The notes beneath the pieces are model-generated. The model was not told where the DNA came from and did no database searches. It was given only the letters and a program-made list of their open reading frames with translations. Shown one piece after another: positions 34,477 through 46,375 of a DNA stretch of 64,000 nucleotides. A program made the position numbers and the translations under genes. Position 1 is the first letter of the stretch, and each line of letters begins with the position of its first letter. Source of the DNA: Gaertneriomyces semiglobifer (taxonomy: Eukaryota > Chytridiomycota > Chytridiomycetes > Spizellomycetales > Spizellomycetaceae); contig JAHLKF010000004.1 in NCBI GenBank assembly GCA_025558075.1, forward strand, positions 620,001-684,000, written 5' to 3'.

Positions 34477-37400
34477 ATGGAGGGTGCGGATGTAGCGCCG
34501 GTGGGGACTCCGGACGGTCTACGAGTGAGTCTTGATCCGAAGCTATCTGCAGATCCCGCATCGTCGGAAAGTGTGCAAGATGGCCCCGTTGCTACTGAGA
34601 GCGCCGTAGCCTCCCACATCGCCAGTTCTTCTCGCACACCGATTCAAGTGCCTACGCCAGAACAGATTGTGAGAAAGGTTTATGACAAAATACCGATAGA
34701 TTTGGAGACGGCCACGTCCAGCTTGACGGCGGCGATAGCGAGTGTTGTCACTGCGGACATCCCTTCTATCATAAGTACACTGTTACCTGAGGCACTCTAT
34801 GCGACTGACGTGAGGGAGGTTGCGGCACCGAAAGTGGAAGATGTCGCACAATCGGTAGCGCAAGTCATCGCCACTGTAACGGACGCAGTCATCGGTAACG
34901 CCAGACCTGAAGTTGTCCTCAACTCTGCGGATGGTATTACTTCGACAGACATAGCGGATTCTTCATCTTCGATGTGGTTTCTGTTAGCATTCCTCAAGCT
35001 GCCATGGCGCTTGATTGGCTTCTTTTCACGCACGGTAACCGCTACGATAACCTTCAATTACTGGACCCTATTTGTTGTCCTTGTGGCTCTTACAATTGCT
35101 TGCTACGTGCTGCTACGCTACCGCTTCCTTACGAAATATCCCCGTCTCTCTGTGAGAAAAAGAGTCGGGGTGCCCTTTGATCTGCATCCCGACACTGCAT
35201 TCGATGACAAACAGGACTACCCGGCGTCCTACCCGGATGAGCTGATGGGCGCCTTCTTGTCAAGTATCAAGATTTTCGGGTATCTAGACAGAGCCGTCTT
35301 TCATGAACTTGCAAGACATCTACGAACACGCAAGCTGAAGGCTGGCGAAGTACTGTTTCACGCAGAAGACGACGTGCGAGACTTTTATGTGGTTGTTGAC
35401 GGCGCGATGCAGGTGTTCGTGAAGGGTCCTGATGAGGACGATGATGAGCTCTCGCAGCATCTATTTGATGGTGATGATGGACCTGATGTCGCGCCTCGAT
35501 GGCCGGGCCATCACCTACTTAACGTGGTACGGTCTGGCGGCACTGTATGTAGCCTCTTCAATGTTCTTGCTATTTTCTCTGAGAAAATGGGGGTACCTAC
35601 CCCGCTGTCGGCTACCAAAGACGCACCCCCAGATACCGAGTCGCCCGATCTACTTACAGCGTCTCAGGCCGTATTTCCAGGATTGAGAAATAAGCCTTCT
35701 ACGATTGGCGCTAAGACGAAGGGAACCGTAGGCAGCGAGGCCGAACCTTCTGCCCTTGACCAGAACACAAGCTCTTCAGGCGCAACAGTGACATCTAATG
35801 AGGACCTTCAGACGGAGACGAACCAGATACCCACTCGTCCACAAATAAAAACGTCCTTCTCAACCTATTCTTTATCATCACTTGACCGCCCATTCCGTCA
35901 GAAGATTGCCGCTAGAGCTGCAACGGATACAACACTAGCTGTTATTCCTGCGGAAGCGTTCCAAAAGTTGACCGAAAAGTTCCCTAAAGCTGCTGCCCAC
36001 ATGATTCAGGTCATTCTCACACGACTGCAGCGAGTTACTTTCATGTCCCTATACCGGTACCTCGGACTTAGCAAGGAATTATTGAAAATTGAGCATCGCG
36101 TTAATGAAGTGTATGGAAGCGGTCTTCCAGAAGATTTATTGAGCCTCAAAGATTTTCAGAAGTTACGCGATCGGGCCAATATTCTACGAGGTGACCAAGC
36201 GCTTAGCGATATAGAAGGAAATGCCACCAGCCGTTCACCTCGCAGCGGGCGAAAGACCCAGCGCGGGCTCGCAGAGCACCGTGCACGGCGTTCGGGACGA
36301 TTCAAGGAAATTACAGTCGACGAATCATACGAAGGCGATATTGATGATTCGGAGCGAGGCGGACGCCATACGCTCAGCCCGCGGATCACCGTGGAGTCAC
36401 CTTCTCCTTCAACTCCTTTTGGCGTCGGTGGCCCAAGGCACGTATTAGATGATCGCGATGATTCTGAGCTCCGGGAAAGTGTCTTTAGTTGTATGGCCGG
36501 TATCATCGGCATGGTTCCACATACCTCTCCTGTCGGAAGTACTGGAAGCATATCGTCTCCTATGCCCGCAACTCGTCCTTCGCCAAGTTTCCATATCGGA
36601 TTGCATACAAGGCCATCACCTTTAGATGACTTTGACGACGCTGCAAGCACATCTTCCCGTGCAAGTATAGCGTCCTCTCTACCACCAGAATCGGGCGGGC
36701 ATGATATTAATATTTTGTTTTGTGAGCAAGGATCGATTCTGATTGAGGAGGGGCAGCGTACCACGGGCTTATATTTTGTGATAGACGGCGTATTAGAAGC
36801 AAGCGTAGGAAAGGGACCACTCACCATTGGTGGAAAGAAGGATCCCGCTAAAAGGCGTAATGTCGATGGCTCTTCAGCTGAAGACTCGCACACTGGTCGG
36901 AAAAACCTTTTCTTAATCCGGCCTGGTGGAATTGCTGGATACCTTGCCGCCGTTACGGGCTACATTTCATTTGTGACTATCAAAGCTAAGACGGACGTAT
37001 ACCTCGGCTTCCTACCCAAGCCCGTCTTAGACCGCTACATTGAGCGCCACACGAGCATTTTGCTGGCTTTGTCGTCTAGATTGCTGACCCAGTTGAGTCC
37101 GCTGGTTTTGCATATCGACGCCGCATTGGGATGGGATCAAATAAACGGCGGACAGGTGCTTTGCAGGGAGGGCGAACCCAGTAACGCTATATATATGGTA
37201 CTGAATGGACGGCTTCGAGCTATAAAGGGTGAGACGGGTGATGAAAGCTTTGAAATACTTAATGAGTACGGTCAAGGCGAATCAGTTGGGGAGTTGGAAG
37301 TACTGACTGATGCTCCACGGGAGGCAACCATCCATGCGATTAGGGATACTGAGATTGCAGTGCTGCCGAAAACGCTTTTCAATGCTCTGGCCTTGCGGCA

Positions 37401-39187
37401 TCCGGAGATCACTATTGCCATCTCTAGAATCATTGCTGAGAGAAGCAAGAGCGCCTTCAGGAATGTGGGACCTACGCCCAACTTCATCTCCAGTACAACG
37501 CTGAAGCCCAGTCCCAATCTAAACTTGCGAACCGTATGTCTACTGCCAGTCAATGCGATGGTACCAGTTATGGCGTTTGCAGATCAGCTAGTCGACGCGA
37601 TGAGGCTCATAGGTGCTGATGTGCGACTGCTTAACACCAACAGTGTCATGTCTGTCCTCGGAAAGCATGCTTTCAGCAGAATAGGCCGCCTAAAATTGAA
37701 CACGTGGTTAAGCGAAATGGAGGAAGCCGGAATGTGTGTATTTGTTGCCGATGGGAAAGTAGGTAGTCCATGGACTGCTAGGTGTGTCAGACAGGCGGAC
37801 TGTATCCTGCTGGTCGGTTTGGCCGAAGATGATCCGAATATCGGGGAGTTTGAGCGTTTGCTGGTCAGTATGAAATCGACAGCTCGTAAGGAACTGGTAC
37901 TCCTCCACTCTACAAGGTCATGCAGGACTGGTTCGACTGCGGCATGGTTAAAGAATCGTTTGTGGATTCATGCGCATCATCACATACAGATGAACTTGAG
38001 TGCCCCAAGAATGTTCGGTGAAGCGAATCGTAAAGGCACGTTAGAAAACTTGCGGGATCATTTTCAAAGTTTCACGACAAATTCATTGGGCGCTGGACTC
38101 CAACATCATTTTCCTGCCCGTTCGAACCTTCATGGTGGTATTAGGTCTGATTTTGCACGACTTGCTCGTCGTCTATTGTCGAAATCTGTGGGACTTGTTT
38201 TGGGTGGTGGTGGTGCTCGCGGTATATCTCATATTGGCGTCATCCACGCACTGGAGGAGGCTGGCATTCCAATCGACATGGTGGGTGGCACGAGTATAGG
38301 GAGCTTCGTCGGAGGCCTGTACGCCAGAGAAAATGACATGGTCAGCGTCTACGGCCGAGCCAAGATGTTCTCCGGCCGCATGATGAGTAAGTGGAGGCAG
38401 TTGTTGGACCTGACATGGCCTGTTGTTGGCTTGTTTCAGGGCCATGGCTTCAACCGCGGGATCTGGAAGGTATGTCGCATCCATTCTATATTGGTGAATG
38501 AGTACGTTTACATTTTGCCTTTGCGAACAGTGCTTTGGTGATTCACATATCGAAGACTGCTGGCTGCCATACTTTGCCGTCACGACGAATATCACTTGGT
38601 CTCGCATGGAGGTCCACCAATCGGGTTACATGTGGCGCTACATACGCGCATCCATGTCTTTGGCAGGATATTTCCCACCGCTGTGCGACGATGGGAACAT
38701 GTTGCTCGATGGCGGGTACCTGAACAATTTACCTGCAGACATCATGAAATCGCTCGGCGCAAAGACCATCATCGCGGTGGATGTCGGAAGCGTGGATGAT
38801 ACGAGTCCTGTCACATACGGCGATAGTTTGAGTGGATGGTGGGTTTTAATGACGAAGTTCCCGATTATCTCGTCCTGGGCTTTGAAGCGATATGGGAAAA
38901 TTCCTGGGTTGGCCGACATCCAAGCGCGACTTGCCTATGTGTCTTCGGTTAAGCAATTGGAAGAGGCCAAGAATCTCCCTGGATGTCATTATTGGAATCC
39001 ACCTGTGCAGATGTACGGTACTTTAGAGTTCGACAAGTTCCTGGAGATTTACAAGGTTGGACTACGATATGGGCGCGAAGCGGTTAGAAAGTGGGAGCAA
39101 GAAGGCTTGCTGGAGACAGAGTTCGGAGTCAGACCCGAGGGTGAGAAGAAGGGTCGCCGTGGATTGGAAAGGCGTGCATCCATTTGA
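34477..39187 (+). CDS. NTE1: NTE1-type patatin-like lysophospholipase with cyclic-nucleotide-binding domains
   Basis: Two exons, 34477..38469 and 38531..39187, give 1549 aa. NTE1 deacylates phosphatidylcholine to glycerophosphocholine at the ER membrane. A hydrophobic segment at about 190-215 (TLFVVLVALTIACYVLLRY) is the anchor. Three cyclic-nucleotide-binding-like domains follow, beginning near FGYLDRAVFHELARHL, INILFCEQGSILIEEGQ and LVLHIDAALGWDQINGGQ. Between the first two lies a long Ser-rich linker. The C-terminal patatin domain has the glycine loop LVLGGGGARGISHIGVI, the nucleophile motif GTSIG (Ser about 1273) and the catalytic Asp in LLDGGYLNNLPA (about 1391), so the dyad is intact. 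Length suits the fungal family. The single 61-nt intron lies inside the patatin domain. Confidence 0.97.
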
Positions 39188-39241
39188 TTTCAAGATTTCA
39201 CATTATGGTGTATGTATATGTATATAAACTATTACTACTTA

Positions 39242-40384
39242 CTATACTGCCTGTGTTTCCATATACGCATCTGCTGTACGCCCTGTGATCACTTTTCCAT
39301 CGGCGTCAACTGGCACTGCAAAAAACAGCCGCCTATCGAAAAAGCAGAAGAGCCCCAAAAAGAGCAGGTCTGCACCCCACGATACTATGCCTAACCACAT
39401 TCCCCAGTGAAATTGAATAGCTAGTGGTTTCCTTATTTTATCGTTGTTCTGAATATCGTAAATGAGGAAAACGGAAACCATCTGCAGTCCAAAATGCAGA
39501 GCGACACATATTAATATGAGAGCTTTGAAAAACCTTCGCACGGTACGAATTTTTGGTGACGTATGACGACCGGGGTGGTACCACAACGATTTATTCCACC
39601 AGACCAAAACATTGTCCACCAAGAACAAGATCGCGAAAGCGCCGGCTATTGCAGATGCGAGCGATAGTGAGACTGCGGCTTTCCATTGTGCACCGCAAAA
39701 GACGTCTGTGTCGGGGATACCCGGTGAGGAATCGGTTTTTGTCCAAAAGTGAACGTTCGGCGAAGCACATAGGTCTGAGTAGGTTCGACACGTCGTCGTT
39801 GTAGGATAGTTGACTTCAGCCCATGCGCTTTTATCCGCCTGAGAGCCGTCGTCGATCATGCGGAAACAATAGCGCCATAGACTAAATGTCCATTCAAATG
39901 AAGCAAAGAAAGCTGCAGCATCTCCAATGGCGGGAACGGCATAGACGTTAGCTGTCACCAGCACAACGATGCTCAAGCCGTACGGTAGGGTGAACAGTGA
40001 GAAGTAAAGGAATAATCGCGCAGGATGAATCTTTGTGTCCACGCCCTTGGGTATTCTGCGGCGACTCCCAAAGGACTTGAGAGAGGAAGGACGACGACGG
40101 AAAAAGGATGGCCGTCGCGGGGCAGGTGAAGGTGGGGAGTGAGGTGCGGATGTCACTTGTTGGTCTACTTGCGTGGCTGGGAGGGTTTCCGATGACTTGA
40201 TGTTGGGTCTGTTGGGTGCTGATGGTATGAGGGTCCCTATGGGCGACGGTCGGCGGTTCTGATGGGACGCTGCTGGCGGTGGAACGACAGGCGCATGCGT
40301 AGCGTGCAGAACGTTTTCCGCGGAGATTTGGTAGTCTTTGCGCGGTGATGAGGTAGTCATAGCGGATGTCATTGTTCCAATCAT
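39242..40384 (-). CDS. Hypothetical multi-pass membrane protein
   Basis: Single frame of 380 aa from the ATG at 40384; the frame is open 19 codons further but without another ATG. Residues 1-120 are disordered and rich in Pro, Ser and Arg (PAPRRPSFFRRRPSSLKSF). Four hydrophobic segments follow: LFLYFSLFTLPYGLSIVVLV, AVSLSLASAIAGAFAILFLV, FKALILICVALHFGLQMVSV and WLGIVSWGADLLFLGLFCFF. Between the first two is a loop of about 100 residues with four Cys (YCFRM, TCRTYSDLC, VFCGAQW) that may be lumenal. I recognise no family. It is tail-to-tail with the NTE1-type gene, only 54 bp apart. Confidence 0.75.
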   Translation of the reverse strand: MIGTMTSAMTTSSPRKDYQISAENVLHATHAPVVPPPAASHQNRRPSPIGTLIPSAPNRPNIKSSETLPATQVDQQVTSAPHSPPSPAPRRPSFFRRRPSSLKSFGSRRRIPKGVDTKIHPARLFLYFSLFTLPYGLSIVVLVTANVYAVPAIGDAAAFFASFEWTFSLWRYCFRMIDDGSQADKSAWAEVNYPTTTTCRTYSDLCASPNVHFWTKTDSSPGIPDTDVFCGAQWKAAVSLSLASAIAGAFAILFLVDNVLVWWNKSLWYHPGRHTSPKIRTVRRFFKALILICVALHFGLQMVSVFLIYDIQNNDKIRKPLAIQFHWGMWLGIVSWGADLLFLGLFCFFDRRLFFAVPVDADGKVITGRTADAYMETQAV

Positions 40385-40618
40385 GTGCCGTTTCAACCGG
40401 AAACTCGATTGCTGTTCAGAGCCTCCGCACCGTGCACACACTAGTGAGGACTCCTTGTCTGAGTGAATTCGCGCAACTAAGAAATGCTTGATGACTGTTT
40501 GAAAACTTGGACCGGTTTATATCCAAGTTGAAATCTGAGCAGTGTGTCTGTTAGAGAGTGAGGTCGATACACGTAATCCGAGATGATGCAGTTGTTCAAA
40601 GCAAGCGTCATGGTCCAT

Positions 40619-40649
40619 CAGTATACTATCTCTGAGCAGTATACTATCT
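40619..40649. repeat. 13-bp direct repeat CAGTATACTATCT
   Basis: Two exact copies with starts 18 bp apart; each contains the palindrome GTATAC. Confidence 0.85.
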
Positions 40650-40946
40650 GTTCATATCCTACTTCTGCTGTATGCTCCTTTGTTGGCGCCGGATATTATT
40701 CTCCAGAGCGGCGATATTTTCATGCTCGAACAAGACATTCATATGCCAGTCGGTTATTATTCCGACCATGCTTTCATTTCAACAATCCACGGAAATGGAC
40801 ATGAAATTTCTCTCACCTACCATTTTTCGGAGCCGAGTGAGATGAATTTTGGAAGGCGGTACGTGCGACTTGCATGCGTTATTTCACTATCATCCATCAA
40901 TTCAAGGACCACCATCAATTTCACAATATCATCACTTCAACATCAA

Positions 40947-40966
40947 CCGTCCGTCCGTCCGTCCGT
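40947..40966. repeat. (CCGT)5 microsatellite
   Basis: Five tandem CCGT units, followed by a degenerate copy at 40970. Confidence 0.85.
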
Positions 40967-41199
40967 TGGCCGTCCGCAACCGCCGTTAATCCTCGAACAG
41001 TCAATGAAATGATGCTGGCCGTCCACAGCGCTCCACACGCAAAAAACAACCGCGCGCAAAGCAAAAATCTCCGACACGCGCGTCCATGATTACGTAGTTT
41101 GGTTATTGATTTCACCGCTTATGTCAGCATCCCGACGTGCCTGTCAGAGTTCTTCCACAGCGCGTATCTTGCCTTGATTTGCGTAGAACGGCGGAAAGG

Positions 41200-44036
41200 A
41201 TGATGCTCGCAGACGCCGTCTCATCTGTTGACGGGATCGAAGCCCTCATATATGCCGACGCTGTCAAGTAAGTCCGTTGGCGGCATTCAGTAACATAAGA
41301 GCTTACAAAGGGCACCGTGTAGTCCACTTGCCGCCGATGCGGATTTTAGTAAACCAACGGCTACCTCTTATGACAAGCAGGCTTACTACTCATGTAGCAA
41401 CCATCAAAGTGTTGCAGATGATGTAGGTCTTACCAAACGCAGGATGGGATGGGCGACACCAGAAACGCCACGAAAGAGCAGACCCTCAAGCGCATCGTCA
41501 TTTGGGCGCATCGCGGCGTCTGCGTCCGAAAGAAGGCATCATACCAATGGAGAGCCCAGAATATTATGCCCTGGAGACAAAACTATGCCGTCGTTTTTGA
41601 CGTCGGCGCTAGCCTTCTTAAAGGATGAACTCAAAGCTGTCGGGGCGGAACGGTACGGTTCAGGCGCCCTCCCGTTCGACCTTACCCGAAACGTTCAAAA
41701 TAATGTCATCTCCATTTTAGAGTACATTGTGGAGATCCGCGACGGTTACAAGTCTATAGCCAAGTGTTTGGTAAGCGTCACTATGATGAAATTCAAAGCT
41801 TCCTTAGGGTGACCAACCATCGCACAGACGCTTTCATTTCCGAGTTCAAAACGTACCGAACTCTTCTCACTGACGTGAAGCATGAATACGACACTGCTTT
41901 GCGACTGCAGCAAGAAGCCATCGAGACATATCGCCCAATGGAAGCGGAACTCGCTGTTCATAAATATAAAGCCGATCAAGATTTGAGAAGAGCCCGCGCT
42001 GAAGGGCAAAGGCTTCTTGACGCGAAGACGTAATGTTGGAAACAGCATTGTGTTCTCTGCTATTATATTGACGCATTTGGTTGTAGTGCGGAGTTCAACA
42101 AGTTACAGCAACAGCATGCGAAAACTGAAGGAGACCTGGAGAGCCTACGCTATCAGTATAACAAAGTCACGGGCGAAGTCGCCTTGCGGGATGCAAGAAA
42201 TGAGGTGCCCTTGTTTTCGTTGCATTCGCCAGATTAACAAGATGATGAATAACCATGCGCTAGTGTAGGAATACACGTCCACCAAACTTGCGGACGTTCG
42301 GACGGAGATGCAAAATCTGGAACGTGAGAAAAACAAAGAGTTACAGCTCAAAGATGAGGAATTGGCCGACCTTCAGGGTGGGCTACGAAAGGCACACGAA
42401 GACCTCTCCTCGTTGATGGATGCGATGAATGCTTTGAAAGAAGAGTATAGCGATAGCGTAACTCGGAAAGACTATGAGGCGAAATGCGTAGAACTTGATT
42501 GTGTCAACGCTGAATTGGCGGAAAGGAACCGCGAACTTGAGGCATCGGTGTGTTTCCGGGTCAGAGTGTCGCCCATCAGATTGCAGATTTCTCACGCGTT
42601 GACGTGTAGATTGTCGACCGGCAGCACTTGGAAGGACATATTACTAGCTTGGAGCGTTCACTGAAGAGGGAACAGGAGCCCAAACAGCCAGATTGGGACT
42701 ATGTCCAGCGACAATTACCGCAGTCGATCAACGAATGGGGGCTTCTCTGTCGAGGCCTAAATCACGACGACACGGTTGTGCTATTGTTGCGGGAGCTCAT
42801 TAAGGTTAGTTGGCGTTGTGCATATTTTCTCATGAGCAATTCACTGATGACGATTTGTGACAGCTCAGAGCTGGTGCTCCGAAAGGCTCCAAGCAAGAGC
42901 CACAATCCCCAATGTACGTGCCAGATGTGGTCAGAAGTTACTTGGTATAATACTCACCATACTCCTCGCACAGCGAAACTTTGGATACAGAGCCGCGATT
43001 CTTCATCGGTCTTGGTATATCTGCTGCCGTGCCCAAACACTTGCGTTTCAAAGGAAAAATACGAAACCGTAAACTTTCCAAGAAGAATCTATGTTTGCTT
43101 ATACGTGATATATGGGCAGCAAAGGCAGTGCACGATGCAACACCGCGGAGGGTCAACCGGAAGTTTACCTTGGCAGATTTTTTGCATGCATACCTTAAAA
43201 AGCGGTTTGGAGCGCAGGAAGTTATTGCGGAATGGGGCTACAACATTCACGAGGCTTGTAAAAAGTATAAATTTCACAATGTCGAGTGCCTGCTATTCCA
43301 CGATATCCTTACCGGTACGGGAATTGATGGCTATGTGCTTTTCAGCAACATGACTTACCGGTGAATTGTTAGGCGAGCTCGATGAGAGCGTGTATCACCA
43401 CCAGTCACTAACCATCGAGCAACTCAAGAATGCATTCTACCGTGCGGATGTTGAGATGCATGAAGGCCGCGCGATGGGGATGATGACCAAGGACGCAGCC
43501 ATGGATGTGTTGCGGAACTTTTGGAAAACGAAAGAGGAGAAGGAATTGCAGCAGCTGCGCAATGTGAGCTTCTATCAGATCTCAAAGTAATTCTGATGTG
43601 GTCGCTTAACCTACCTTTAAAACAGGCTATTGATGCGGACCAGTCTGGCAACATGTTGACATATCGGTGGCTGTTTCAAAACGACATTGAATGTTTGTTT
43701 TTAGACATTGTTAGAGAGCAGGAGATCGAAGCACGAGAAGCATACCTTGCCGGGCTGGCTGATGTCCTCGGCTCGTCCGTTCGGCTGGAGGCGAATTCTC
43801 TTCGTCGGGCCATCGCTTCTACAACAACAAGTTTCCAACTCACACCATCGGATTTTGCGCGCGGAATATCACGCTTTGATCCAACGAAGCCGAAGCTAGA
43901 TGTGGACACGTTAATTGAACGAGGGTTTGGAGTCAAAACTAATCAGTTAAAGCTGAAGAAAAGCATGGATGTGGATTTATTCATGAGCAATATCCGGCGA
44001 GGCGTTTTACAGATGGGCCCAATTCAAGTTGTATGA
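41200..44036 (+). CDS. TSNAXIP1-like coiled-coil protein (candidate flagellar protein)
   Basis: Ten exons assemble to about 771 aa: 41200..41267, 41323..41763, 41808..42029, 42087..42204, 42269..42547, 42610..42804, 42864..42913, 42974..43314, 43373..43563, 43626..44036. After a Ser/Arg-rich start, LTSALAFLKDELKAVG leads to FISEFKTYRTLLTDVKHEYD, closely like the N-terminal domain of TSNAXIP1, an axonemal/testis protein of flagellated eukaryotes. A long coiled coil follows (about 190-450). The C-terminal third is helical and resembles no domain I can name (KFTLADFLHAYLKKRFG, GNMLTYRWLFQNDIECLFLD). Exon 2 could instead end at 41770, but only 41763 restores the frame. The overall gene is well supported by ten consistent junctions; flagellar function is inferred from the family. 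Confidence 0.72.
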
Positions 44037-44358
44037 GCGGATCACAACAGTTAGTCCATACGGTGGCAAGCGATCAACGATTGCCCCTCAACCTGGAGAA
44101 CCTCAATATAGCACTTGGTGAGCTTCAGCCGTCATGGACCGTGAACGATGGTAGCGCTGATTGAACGCAGCATGGCTTTGATTGGCTGCAGTGACTGGAT
44201 TCACAGTGCTGCAGGCATGTGGCGGGGGGTTTCCATGACACTTGCGCGAGCCAGCTATGGGTATCGCAAAATTGAAAATATGATGTTGTGGGCGGTACAT
44301 AATACGCCAGAGTGATATTGGTTGTCTATACCGCAGCTGCCAACAGGATTCTAAAGTT
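44037..44358. other. Gap between convergent genes, nothing seen
   Basis: A 322-bp stretch between the stop codons of the TSNAXIP1-like and seven-helix genes. It should hold both 3' UTRs. Confidence 0.5.
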
Positions 44359-45992
44359 CTATACAGCATCCTTTGTTCCCGTTCCTACAGTGGATGTGTC
44401 TGGTTTCTTTGAGGACGGGCCTGCCACAGCGGGCACACTTTTTTGTTGGCTACCAGAGGCTTTCAAGCTGCCAGAAGTCGGTCCGTTAGCCACCTGGAAA
44501 ACTGTCATCACCTCGAAGCTGCTTTCAGCAAAGGTACAGATAGTATTTCCCGTCATCGCAGCTGGAAGAACCCACGGATTTTCAATAGCTGTTTACGATC
44601 GCTTAGTATGTGTATCGTAATCTCGGCGGATACAACAGGGTAATACGTACAATCCCATACTTGAGTCACCACGATGAAAATTGCCGAACAAAATGTCGTA
44701 AGGCATAGTGCGACATCATTTGAAATTTGTAAATACTTCAGCATGTGAGTCGTCTCTTGGTTCTGTCCATGCGGGGATCGGAAGGCCTTGAACTGCCCGT
44801 GAAGTTGACGAATCTGCAACAAGGGTGTTCAATGCCACAAAAAGCAACATCGAGGATGCCTGGCGCACTTACTGCGCGTGCGAACGTCAGGAGACCGAAA
44901 ACGCAGTAAGCAAATGGGATTGTGGCACATAACCCCCAAAAAACACCACCAACTCGGCTGCAAATATTGTTTAAGCCCTTTCACTTTCACGGTCTGCAAG
45001 GACGCCCGGCCGCCACAAGAAAAGACAACGGATACGCACCCTGATCGCGCTACAAGAACGTTTCCATAAATGAGTAGCGTAATTGTCCACCCCATCTGAA
45101 GAACGTAGCACACAATTAGTCAAGACTGGCGCTCATCAGGAAATTAAATAATCTTACGGCGTAGCAGGCTGTGCCAAGAGTGACAGCTCTTCGCGCGCGT
45201 TGACTCATATATACCGGCCCGAATCTACGTCGGCCAAATTAGCAACTTCACTCTGTAAATTGCGCTTGCTCAAGACAAGCTTACCTCCACGCCGCCGCGG
45301 CGAGCGTAGAACCCATTTGTGCAACTCCAAAAATAACGGCGAGGTGGAAGTGCAAGCCGACGTTGAGCTCGAATTTGGAAACCGATCGACCCCACGATAA
45401 GTTGGCGATGTTGACGACGCTGCAGAGCGCGGCCACCAGCAGAAAGTAGGCTCGCATGGTAGGCCTCGCATTTACGCGCCATATTCCAATGGTGCACGAC
45501 GCCAAGACGAACACCCATGCGCTGCCTATCAGTTGCGATGGACCCCCATACGCCTCTGTAAACGTGTTAGGCCCATGCCACTGGAATAATTACGTTCTCC
45601 AACACTTCGCAATACAGCCATACCTGTCGTGATTTTAACATAGACCTAGAAACAGCTACTATTAGCCTGCTATGCCTATCCCAACCCAATGTAGCTCGCG
45701 ACGTGCTTACCGGAATGGTCTAGAATGATAGTATTAGCGCCAGAAAGAAGAGGGCATCACAAGCGCAAAACGGCATCTAACCTTAAGGATTTCCTGAGTG
45801 CATTGGGCCTGTACGGGTAGGAACAAGATTCTTTAGTACCTATATCCGCTACATGTCAATCAACTTCGGCCAACCTTGCAAGCCGTCTACACAATCCAAG
45901 AAAAGGTTATATTGCGCACATATTGCAGAGACGTTTCACCAACCAACCGTGAAGAATTCAATCGTACCAGGATCGGTTCGACAAGCTTCCAT
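44359..45992 (-). CDS. Unrecognised seven-helix membrane protein made of short exons
   Basis: Nine exons join in frame: 45782..45808, 45711..45719 (9-nt micro-exon, optional), 45624..45645, 45285..45555, 45158..45188, 45040..45095, 44873..44957, 44651..44813, 44359..44588. A possible first exon 45948..45992 (MEACRTDPGTIEFFT) would give 312 aa; it is tentative. Seven hydrophobic helices can be read: LIGSAWVFVLASCTIGIW, AYFLLVAALCSVVNIANL, FHLAVIFGVAQMGSTLAAAA, WTITLLIYGNVLVA, VFWGLCATIPFAYCVFGLLT, DVALCLTTFCSAIFIVVTQ and AAMTGNTICTFAESSFEVMT. The C-terminal tail (about 45 residues) is Ser/Thr/Pro-rich and probably cytosolic. The layout suggests a receptor or small-molecule membrane protein, but no family motif is recognised. 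The joins are my reading of splice sites, all frame-consistent. Confidence 0.6.
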
Positions 45993-46375
45993 TATGCAAT
46001 AACGTTTCAGTTCTGGAGGGGAATTTGCTCCTCTATGCCTTGGGACGAGGGTGCCTTAAAGAACAGAAGCCGAACTACTATTCTATATAAACATGGCGAA
46101 TACCATTGGCGCCATTGATGTCCAGCGGTAACCTCGCCAGCCATTGAGCCAGCGAAGTGCTACCATGGTGTCTAATTCATTCAATGGAAAATGAACGACA
46201 CTCATGCACTCCATGAGCTCCTAAATATCGTATGGAGCACTGAAATAGCAACAGAAGTGACACGACGTGTAAATTGGCCAATGCCACTCAAGATCGAGAA
46301 TCTTGTTATCGGGTGGTCCACCACCCCAGAAACTATCTATCGATGATATCTCAATAATATGTACAAATGACGAAA
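45993..46375. other. Intergenic, nothing seen
   Basis: This 383-bp stretch lies between two minus-strand genes and probably holds the promoter of the seven-helix gene. A TATATAA sequence occurs near 46083. Confidence 0.4.

Larger units (their letters stand above)
40385..41199. other. Divergent intergenic region with simple repeats
   Basis: It lies between two divergent genes. It holds a 13-bp direct repeat (40619-40631 and 40637-40649) and a (CCGT)5 run (40947-40966). No gene is seen. Confidence 0.5.

Noticed and set aside
36156..36893. 245-codon frame antisense to the NTE1-type gene
   Set aside because: It lies wholly opposite a well-supported exon; a long antisense frame is expected from its Ser-rich codon pattern.
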